A stretch of 31,853 nt of DNA from an uncultured Eggerthellaceae bacterium (lineage in GTDB: Bacteria; Actinomycetota; Coriobacteriia; Coriobacteriales; Eggerthellaceae). The notes beneath the pieces were generated by a model. The model ran no database searches, had not been told where the DNA came from, and saw only the letters and a program-made list of their open reading frames with translations. The stretch's first letter is position 1; every line of letters begins with the position of its first letter. This document shows, in pieces, positions 23,617 through 30,112 of the stretch. The stretch is from positions 1 through 31,853 of the forward strand of contig CAKUNS010000021.1 in assembly GCA_934668515.1 (NCBI GenBank), read 5' to 3'. A program made the translations under genes and the position numbers.

Positions 23617-25389
23617 TTGAATGTGCATCGCATTCGCACCGCAGTGGTCCCTCAATTCAGATCCTATTCGTTGGGTACTGGCGCCCTACGTCTGTTCAAC
23701 CTATTCCTGACCGGAAGGGGCTCCGTCGTGGTCGTAATCGACAAGCAGCGATTCTTAGCCATAAGGACAAACCGCGATTTAGCGAATTACCTAGACATCC
23801 CCTTAGCGCAATTAACTTTCTTCGCGTATTCGAACGTTGTTTTCTATGCCTCATTTAGCATCCCCAAAAGTAACGGATCCCAAAACCGCACCATAAGCGC
23901 TCCCGCACCCAAGCTCAAACTCATTCAACGAACCTTGGCCGACACCCTCTCGGCAATCTACGATCCGCCAGATGCGGTACACGGCTTCCTTGAGGGGAGA
24001 AGCATCGCATCGAACGCGAAACAACACGTCAAAAAGAGAACTATTGTCAAAATCGACCTCGCTGATTTCTTTCCAAGCATCAGCTCGAGTCGAATACGAG
24101 GCCTCTTTAAAAGCAAGCCCTTTCATTTCAACGACGAAGTCGCCAATACTTTGACGAACTTGGTTTGCCATAATGGAGAACTCCCGCAAGGCGCTCCAAC
24201 CTCACCTGTGATCAGCAACATGATCTGCAGACGAATGGATTGCGCTTTAATGCAATTCGCCAGGCAAAACAGGCTGAAATACACGCGATACGCAGACGAC
24301 CTCGCGTTTTCATCAACAAGCAAAAGGGCGATTTACGCCGTAGTCTCCCTCGATAATGTCGATGATATTCACATCAATCAAAATTTACGCAGAATCATCA
24401 GCAGCAACGGATTCACGATAAATGACTCCAAGACCGGAGTATTCAGCAAGGGGACAAGACAAGTAGTTACCGGAATTGTGGTAAACGAAAAGTGCAATTT
24501 TCGAAGGGAGGACTACAGATGCCTTCGCACTCTATTCCATAATTGGGGTTGCTACGGAGCAGAAACGGCTGCGAAGAAATACGTTGCCTCGGAGAAAGGC
24601 AGGCGGCATCGAGCAGTTTTCTTTTCAGACGACAACGACTTCTTCGAAGCAAAGTTTATTGCACATGTTCACGGACTGCTTAGCTACTACTTAATGATCG
24701 CTCGAGAAAATGAACGTCATTCAAGACCACTCCAAAGATTATGGACCAGCTTTTATGACGTGTCGAAGGCCCCGGTCCCCGAGATGCTGCCTGAGCGAAT
24801 GGTATTCCAACTAGATTCTCTCGCCCAATTTCGCCAAATCGGAAGCAACGGCTATGAGGATTACGGTGAGCGGGGCACTTGCTTTCTTGTCGATAAAGGA
24901 TTCCTGATCTCGGCCAGGCATTGCATAAAAAGCCAAATTTACGAACAAATCAATGCTCATTACGCTGATAACTCCATCTTAAACGTACTCGATGGCGATA
25001 ATGTCGATATCGAAATGAGCTACGATCGCATCATCGAGGATAGCCCCGCTTACGACTGGGTCGTTCTCCCAACCCATAGCGACCTCGCCCGTCTTCCAGG
25101 GCTCTCATCGGATCCCCTCTATCAAGTCCAAGAGGGAGAGAGGGTCTTTGCCTACGGCTATGCAGACGGAAAGAGACAGCTTAGAAAAGTTGAAGCGAAA
25201 GTGGCAGACATTTCCCAAGATGAAGTACATGTCGACAGAGCATTCATCGAAGGGATGAGCGGCGGACCCGTATTGAACACGAGGGGTGATATCATAGGGC
25301 TCATTACGAAGGGCAGCGGTGACGGATACTACGATCGTGACGGGTGCTTTCTGCCGCTTAAGTTCATAAAACCCTTAACCAGAGCTTGA
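23617..25389 (+). CDS. Retron-type reverse transcriptase fused to trypsin-like protease
   Basis: A 590-residue two-domain protein. The RT domain (about 90-330) has SNAKQH (the retron NAxxH element, 133-137), motif A VKIDLADFFPSI (Asp147), motif B LPQGAPTSPVISN, catalytic YADD at 225-228, and NDSKTGVF followed by VTG (284-286), the second retron hallmark. A linker leads to a chymotrypsin-fold domain (about 410-590): GTCFLVDKGFLISARHC (His435), AYDWVVLP (Asp480) and EGMSGGPV (Ser548), so the full His-Asp-Ser triad is present. There is no maturase or HNH domain. Start is TTG at 23617, with GAGG nine bases upstream; GTG at 23623 is an alternative. GC is low (29 of 60 in line 24301-24360). Likely anti-phage; the ncRNA is not identified. 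Confidence 0.9.
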   Translation: MNVHRIRTAVVPQFRSYSLGTGALRLFNLFLTGRGSVVVVIDKQRFLAIRTNRDLANYLDIPLAQLTFFAYSNVVFYASFSIPKSNGSQNRTISAPAPKLKLIQRTLADTLSAIYDPPDAVHGFLEGRSIASNAKQHVKKRTIVKIDLADFFPSISSSRIRGLFKSKPFHFNDEVANTLTNLVCHNGELPQGAPTSPVISNMICRRMDCALMQFARQNRLKYTRYADDLAFSSTSKRAIYAVVSLDNVDDIHINQNLRRIISSNGFTINDSKTGVFSKGTRQVVTGIVVNEKCNFRREDYRCLRTLFHNWGCYGAETAAKKYVASEKGRRHRAVFFSDDNDFFEAKFIAHVHGLLSYYLMIARENERHSRPLQRLWTSFYDVSKAPVPEMLPERMVFQLDSLAQFRQIGSNGYEDYGERGTCFLVDKGFLISARHCIKSQIYEQINAHYADNSILNVLDGDNVDIEMSYDRIIEDSPAYDWVVLPTHSDLARLPGLSSDPLYQVQEGERVFAYGYADGKRQLRKVEAKVADISQDEVHVDRAFIEGMSGGPVLNTRGDIIGLITKGSGDGYYDRDGCFLPLKFIKPLTRA

Positions 25390-25441
25390 GGATGCTTAAA
25401 CAAAAAATAGGGAGTTTCCCTTTGCAGAGACCCTCCCATAC

Positions 25442-25460
25442 AAAACGGTAAACCGTTTTT
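25442..25460. terminator. Bidirectional terminator between RT-protease and Abi genes
   Basis: AAAACGG (25442-25448), loop TAAA, CCGTTTT (25453-25459). Ts follow on the plus strand, and the A-rich arm supplies Us on the minus strand, so it can stop both convergent genes. The surrounding 25390-25518 has only minor extra hairpins (GGGAG/CTCCC). Confidence 0.8.
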
Positions 25461-25518
25461 CATTGTGAACAGATAGTACCACTTTTTGGTCGTATTCTAA
25501 ATGCAGCTTAAAAGCGTA

Positions 25519-26496
25519 TTAATTTTCAACACAAAACCAAGCATCGATTAACTTCTGCAGGAATTCAAACCCAGATATAACCTGGAAATTTCCTTCGTAG
25601 TAATCAGCGTGCTTAAACATTCGTAACTTAAATTCCTGCAAGCTTTTCGCTCTATTGTCGTGAACCCCCGCGGAAGCAAGAACCTTATGCATGTATAACG
25701 TTGTTGCGATTTGCTGGAAGCGGTCATTACTTAACTTCGATTTTCGTTGACCCTTGCCAATCGAGTCGATTTGAGCAATCTCGTCTCGCAGGCCATGACG
25801 CACCTCATACATCGGCTTTCCGCTGTTCATGTCGTTCAAAATACAATTATTATGGGCACACGCATTCCGCAAGGACTTAACGCTTTGAAGCAAATAGAAC
25901 ATGTCGACCATCGGTCTTTTCTTAAAGCGGTTGCCACAAAACTTGTAGAAGTAAATAAAAGTGCCGAATGGCACCAACTCCAAGAACGCCCAAACGGGAA
26001 AATCAAACGCGGGATACTTAGCCAAGATGCCGGCAACATACGGGCTCGATTCACCCCTCTCGATCTCCTCTTTGGCCGAATTAACAAACTGACCATTTGC
26101 GCGTTCTTGATCGTATGAAGCAAGAAAATCGAAAACGATTTTATACCCGTCTTCACCTTCCTTCTCGATCTCTCCAAGCAGGCGCACTTTTGCGAAATGC
26201 TCAATATCTAAAGTCATCGGAAGCATTTCATTTCGCAGCAGCATATCAATTATCGAAAGATCGACCAACATCTTGAAATCGAGATTTGCATATTGGCCCC
26301 TACGCGCCCCATCTTCAACCTTAGGAAAGCACGTTCGGTACGAACGCAAACGAAAATAGTTATTCTTCTCAGCCAAGTAATCAACAGCGTCGTCTTTTGA
26401 CATATAGACAAAGCGAACACCTTTTGACTCAAGGTGTCCTACCTGCTCCTTTGGCGTCAGCCACGGTTTCCTGTTATGTGAGATCGATTCAGACAT
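25519..26496 (-). CDS. Abi_2 (AbiD/AbiF-type) abortive-infection protein with HEPN motif
   Basis: A 325-residue soluble protein of the Abi_2 type. The N-terminus KPWLTPKEQVGHLESKGV is the usual Abi_2 opening, followed by YLAEKNNYFRLRSYR. The central SLRNACAHNN contains R210-NACA-H215, an R-x4-H motif as in HEPN RNases. The frame is open to 26562, but the family homology begins just after ATG at 26496, so that start is preferred. A TATAAT lies seven bases before this ATG, implying a leaderless mRNA. GC is low (25 of 60 in line 25921-25980). RNA cleavage on phage infection is inferred from the family. It converges with the RT-protease gene. Confidence 0.85.
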   Translation of the reverse strand: MSESISHNRKPWLTPKEQVGHLESKGVRFVYMSKDDAVDYLAEKNNYFRLRSYRTCFPKVEDGARRGQYANLDFKMLVDLSIIDMLLRNEMLPMTLDIEHFAKVRLLGEIEKEGEDGYKIVFDFLASYDQERANGQFVNSAKEEIERGESSPYVAGILAKYPAFDFPVWAFLELVPFGTFIYFYKFCGNRFKKRPMVDMFYLLQSVKSLRNACAHNNCILNDMNSGKPMYEVRHGLRDEIAQIDSIGKGQRKSKLSNDRFQQIATTLYMHKVLASAGVHDNRAKSLQEFKLRMFKHADYYEGNFQVISGFEFLQKLIDAWFCVEN

Positions 26497-26503
26497 AGCA
26501 CTG

Positions 26504-26530
26504 ATTATAGCCGCAAATGCATCATGACAA
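26504..26530 (-). promoter_or_regulatory. Abi gene promoter, leaderless
   Basis: On the minus strand TTGTCA (26530-26525), 15-base spacer, TATAAT (26509-26504), then seven bases CAGTGCT and the ATG. The expected transcription start falls on the A of the start codon. The spacer is shorter than the 17-base optimum. Confidence 0.6.
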
Positions 26531-26614
26531 ATGATGATTACTTTACTACGAAAATCAATCATTCAGGGCCAAGGAGCAATCAATCACGAACAGCGACTCA
26601 TTTGCCTTTTCCCT

Positions 26615-26704
26615 TTTGTTCGAATTTCGATCATTGTTGTAAATTTTCGAACACTACACCATCGATGTTCGAAATCTGTGATAGATTGGTGAAATTCGAA
26701 CAAA
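26615..26704. promoter_or_regulatory. Four-site TTCGAA operator upstream of the lic operon
   Basis: TTCGAA occurs at 26619-26624, 26646-26651, 26668-26673 and 26695-26700, with start spacings of 27, 22 and 27. The outer sites are exact inverted copies over 14 bases (TTTGTTCGAATTTC at 26615-26628 and its complement at 26691-26704). The inner two share TGTTCGAAA in opposite orientation. The pattern is a nested dyad covering the probable promoter of the lic operon. The HTH at the start of the downstream gene is the obvious candidate binder. Confidence 0.7.
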
Positions 26705-26718
26705 GGATTTCACCAACA

Positions 26719-28497
26719 ATGGCACTTAGCTACAACCAGTTCATGACCATGTGCGCACTTTCAGAAGCACCCGGCGCCACGCAAAGGGAACTGGCCGAGA
26801 CTACTCGACTTGGGCTTGCAACCGTCAACGCCACGCTGAAAGAGTGCGTTGCCGCCGGGTTCATAGACGACAAACGCCTCACCGAAAAAGGCTTGACGGA
26901 GCTCAAGCCCTACGAGGTCGACAACGCAGTCATCATGGCCGCCGGGCTTTCCAGCCGCTTCGCGTCTATCTCCCACGATCGCCCGAAGGGGCTCCTTAAA
27001 GTTCGCGGCGAAGTGCTTATCGAGCGCCAAATCAAGCAGCTCAAAGCCGCGGGCATCGATGACATCGTGATGGTGGTTGGCTATAAGCAGGAATCGTTCT
27101 TCTACTTGGAAGACGAGTTCGACGTGAAAATCGTGGTCAACCGCGCTTACGCCGAGCGCAACAACAACAGCTCGCTCATGCTGGTGCGCGAGATTCTTGG
27201 GAACACCTACATTTGCTCCTCGGACAACTATTTCGAGGAAAACCCGTTCGAGCGCCACGTGTGGAAGGCGTACTACTCCGCGCAGCACTCAAAAGGTCAC
27301 ACCGACGAATGGTGCATGCAAACCAAGCCTCACGATCGCATCGCCAAGGTTACCAAGGGCGGTCACGACGCCTGGTACATGATCGGGCATGCATTCTTCG
27401 ACCGCGCTTTCTCCAAGCGTTTCCGCGAAATCCTTGAAGCGGAGTACGATCTGCCGGAAACACGAAACAAGCTTTGGGAAGACCTGCTCGCAGAGCACGT
27501 CAAAGAGCTGGACATGGCCATCCGCCGCTACGACCCGCCCATCATCCACGAGTTCGATTCACTTGACGAGCTGCACGATTTCGATCCTTTGTTCCTTGAA
27601 AACCTGGACAGCGAGATCTTCGACAACATCGCGTCGGTGCTGAGCTGCGAAAAATCCGAAGTGCACAACGTCTACCCGCTGAAGCAGGGCCTTACCAACC
27701 TTAGCTGCCATTTCGCAACCGACGGGGGCGAGTGGGTTTACCGCCACCCTGGCGTGGGCACCGAACTGCTTGTCAACCGCCAAGCGGAAAAAGCGGCATT
27801 GGAAACGGCCGCGGAACTCGAGCTTGACCACACGTTCGTCTTCGAGGACCCCAGCCGCGGTTGGAAGATCTCCAAGTTCGTCGCGAACTGCAAGAACCTG
27901 GACGGTCATGACAAGGCACAGCTGAAAACCGCAATGGAAATGGCCAGAAAGCTCCATGAGTGCGGCGCAACGGTGGACCGCTCCTTCAGCTTCTACGAAG
28001 AAGCGGCTTTGTTCGAGAAGAAGATCCTTGAACGAGAGCCCATTTGCGCAAGCGACTGGAGCGCCATGAAGGCCCAGGCGGCTCGGCTGAACGACCTGCT
28101 TGCGGCCGACGGCGGGCAACCTGTCCTGTGTCACAACGACTTCTTCGGCCTGAACTTCCTTATCGGCGACGACGGCTTCATCAACCTGATTGACTGGGAG
28201 TATGCGGGCATGAGCGACTACGCCAACGACTTCGGCACGTTCTGCGTATGCGAGCAGCTGAGCGAGGACGAAATGAAACTTGCGCTGACGTACTACTTCG
28301 GCCGCACGCCCACCGAAGCGGAATGGCGCCACAACCTGGGACACGTGGGCATGGCCGGATGGTGCTGGTACGTATGGTCCGTGCTGAAAGAAATCGAAGG
28401 CGGGGACGTTGGCGAGTGGGCCTACACCTACTACCGATACGCCAAGACCTACCTGAAGAAAGCGCTGGCCTTGTACGACGAAGCCTTAGAAGACTAA
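26719..28497 (+). CDS. HTH-LicC-LicA fusion: regulator, phosphocholine cytidylyltransferase, choline kinase
   Basis: A 592-residue protein with three parts. Residues 1-62 form a winged helix-turn-helix (TQRELAETTRLGLATVNATL). Residues 67-300 are a LicC-type nucleotidyltransferase with VIMAAGLSSRF (71-81), RPKGLLKV, IVMVVGYKQE and NNNSSLML. Residues 340-592 are a LicA/choline-kinase-like phosphotransferase with GLTNLSCHF, the Brenner-type H472-N-D-F-F-G-L-N479, and the metal-binding D492-WEYAG. It would phosphorylate choline (or a similar amino alcohol) and activate it with CTP for attachment to surface polymer. ATG at 26719 is 11 bases after AAAGGA; this start begins the HTH. It is preceded by the TTCGAA operator and followed by a LicB-like transporter. 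Confidence 0.88.
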   Translation: MALSYNQFMTMCALSEAPGATQRELAETTRLGLATVNATLKECVAAGFIDDKRLTEKGLTELKPYEVDNAVIMAAGLSSRFASISHDRPKGLLKVRGEVLIERQIKQLKAAGIDDIVMVVGYKQESFFYLEDEFDVKIVVNRAYAERNNNSSLMLVREILGNTYICSSDNYFEENPFERHVWKAYYSAQHSKGHTDEWCMQTKPHDRIAKVTKGGHDAWYMIGHAFFDRAFSKRFREILEAEYDLPETRNKLWEDLLAEHVKELDMAIRRYDPPIIHEFDSLDELHDFDPLFLENLDSEIFDNIASVLSCEKSEVHNVYPLKQGLTNLSCHFATDGGEWVYRHPGVGTELLVNRQAEKAALETAAELELDHTFVFEDPSRGWKISKFVANCKNLDGHDKAQLKTAMEMARKLHECGATVDRSFSFYEEAALFEKKILEREPICASDWSAMKAQAARLNDLLAADGGQPVLCHNDFFGLNFLIGDDGFINLIDWEYAGMSDYANDFGTFCVCEQLSEDEMKLALTYYFGRTPTEAEWRHNLGHVGMAGWCWYVWSVLKEIEGGDVGEWAYTYYRYAKTYLKKALALYDEALED

Positions 28498-28525
28498 GCG
28501 GCATACCCCGAAACGAAGGAACATC

Positions 28526-29632
28526 ATGCAACAAGACATAACCCAGCTGAAAGCGCAGCACCACCGGAAGTTCATGAAGAAAGGCATCGCATTCGCCGTG
28601 GCTTCCGGCATTTGCTACGGCCTGTACACGGCGTTTCTCACGCTGGCGGAAACGCAAGGCGTATGGGGCGCGTGGTTCGCGTCCGAGCCATGGGGCGGCG
28701 CACCTCTAAGCGCGTTCACCGTCACGTTCGCCCTTGCCGCCCTTGCCGCCGGGCTGAACGACCTCTTCAGCGGATTTTGGTCGCTGGTCGCGTGCGCGAA
28801 GAACAGGCAGCTTGGCGACCTTTGGAAAACCGTCAAGACGAAACCCGGTCGCGTGATGATACTGTGCGCTGCCATTGGCGGCCCCTTCGCCACCATCGCC
28901 TACGTCGTGGCGCTTAACTCCGCAACCGCCGCCGGGAATCCCGGCGTGATCGTGCCCATAGCCGCGCTCAACTGCGCAATCGGCACCGTGCTCGGCCGCA
29001 TCCTGTTCAAGCAGAAGCTCGAGGCTCACAAGGTGCTCGGCGTGCTTATTTGCCTTGTAGCCGCTGGAGTCATCGGCGGCACCAGCTTCGCGAACATGGG
29101 CCCCGAAGCACTGTTCGGCTGCTTGTTCGCGTTCCTCGCCGCTTTTGGTTGGGGCTTCGAGGGGTGCGTTGCCGGCTTTGGCACCATCCTCATCGACTAC
29201 CGCATTGGCATTGGGATCAGGCAAATCACGGCCGGCGTACTTGAGTTCGCAATCGCCTTCCCCGTATTGGCAATCGTCGGCGACGGGTTCAGCGCGCTGC
29301 CGTCCATCCTCTCGGCCGCGATGACCGACCCTGCACTTTTGCTGTTCGCAGTTTCGGGCTTCTTCGCAATGCCCGCGTTCTCTTTCTGGTACAAAGGCAA
29401 CTCCATGTGCGGAGCCGCGCTGGGCATGGCATGCAACGGCATGTACGCCTTCTGGGGACCGTTCTTCATTTGGATCCTTCTGGGCGTGCTGAACGTGGGC
29501 GGGATGTCCGCCGACTATCCGCCGCTTTCGATTGAGCAGTGGATCGGCGCCGTCATCATGGTGTTGGGCATCTTCTGCATTGCCATCAACCCCCTGGACG
29601 CATTCAAGAAGAAGGAGGCCGTCAATGAGTAA
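28526..29632 (+). CDS. DMT-family (EamA/LicB-like) transporter, probable choline uptake
   Basis: A 368-residue protein with ten hydrophobic segments in two repeats, as in drug/metabolite transporters. The first helix region GIAFAVASGICYGLYTAFL and the paired PGVIVPIAALNCAIGTVLG segment are typical. Position directly after a LicC/LicA protein suggests it is the choline permease equivalent of LicB, although it is longer than LicB (about 290). The ATG follows GAAGGAACATC. A long hydrophilic segment (NDLFSGFWSLVACAKNRQLG) divides helices 2 and 3. Substrate is inferred only from the operon. Its end overlaps the next gene by eight bases. Confidence 0.8.
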   Translation: MQQDITQLKAQHHRKFMKKGIAFAVASGICYGLYTAFLTLAETQGVWGAWFASEPWGGAPLSAFTVTFALAALAAGLNDLFSGFWSLVACAKNRQLGDLWKTVKTKPGRVMILCAAIGGPFATIAYVVALNSATAAGNPGVIVPIAALNCAIGTVLGRILFKQKLEAHKVLGVLICLVAAGVIGGTSFANMGPEALFGCLFAFLAAFGWGFEGCVAGFGTILIDYRIGIGIRQITAGVLEFAIAFPVLAIVGDGFSALPSILSAAMTDPALLLFAVSGFFAMPAFSFWYKGNSMCGAALGMACNGMYAFWGPFFIWILLGVLNVGGMSADYPPLSIEQWIGAVIMVLGIFCIAINPLDAFKKKEAVNE

Positions 29633-29900
29633 CGAGCTTTTGCCGCTTCATTACGCGATCATCAAGCATTTCGAAAACGGGGCAACGGCTTGCGCCCAGG
29701 ATGTGGTCGCCGCGCTTAAACCCGCCTACTCGAGCTACAAGCTTCTGTCCCTTCACGATGTTGAAGAGACGTTGGCAACGGCGAAGGAAAACGGGATCCT
29801 CGAGGAAACCAATTGCACTGTGAGCGACGACGGGAACCTGACGTTCTATTACCGCCTGAGCGATTTCGGCGAGGAAATGGTTGGCAAGTATTTGGATTAG
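29625..29900 (+). CDS. Small winged-helix-like protein ending the lic operon
   Basis: A 91-residue protein. ATG at 29625 sits eight bases inside the end of the transporter gene and follows AAGGAGG. The pattern of three helices (LPLHYAIIKHFENG, AQDVVAALKPAYSSYKL, LHDVEETLATAKENGILEE) then a beta hairpin (LTFYYRLSDFGEEMVGKYL) resembles winged-helix regulators, where the Y-x-L-x-x-x-G ending is common. I do not recognise a specific family. A role in regulating the lic genes is plausible but not shown. Confidence 0.7.
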   Translation: MSNELLPLHYAIIKHFENGATACAQDVVAALKPAYSSYKLLSLHDVEETLATAKENGILEETNCTVSDDGNLTFYYRLSDFGEEMVGKYLD

Positions 29901-29936
29901 CTGAACACCAGTTGGATAAGCACCCTAAACGCAGGG

Positions 29937-29980
29937 TTATAGGACACATATGTCCATCGAGGTGCCCTATAAGCTTTTTT
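29937..29980 (+). terminator. Terminator of lic operon
   Basis: TTATAGGACAC (29937-29947) pairs with GTGCCCTATAA (29962-29972) with one A-C mismatch, followed by GCTTTTTT. Inside is the palindrome GGACA-CATA-TGTCC (29942-29955), so two alternative folds exist. The following 130 bases to the next gene show nothing I can name. Confidence 0.85.
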
Positions 29981-30112
29981 GCTTGGCAACCGGCTATTGT
30001 CGATCCTTTCGATCCTTGCCGTTCTGCTTACCCACGCAGCATGACGCTACTCGCGGTTGATTCGTTTTATTCAAATGACCCATTTTTCAGTTAAGGGCCT
30101 AATGGGCCGACT

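Noticed and set aside
23617..25389. Group II intron or diversity-generating retroelement
   Set aside because: No maturase X or HNH domain; the C-terminus is a protease with a full triad. No template/variable repeat pair is visible nearby.
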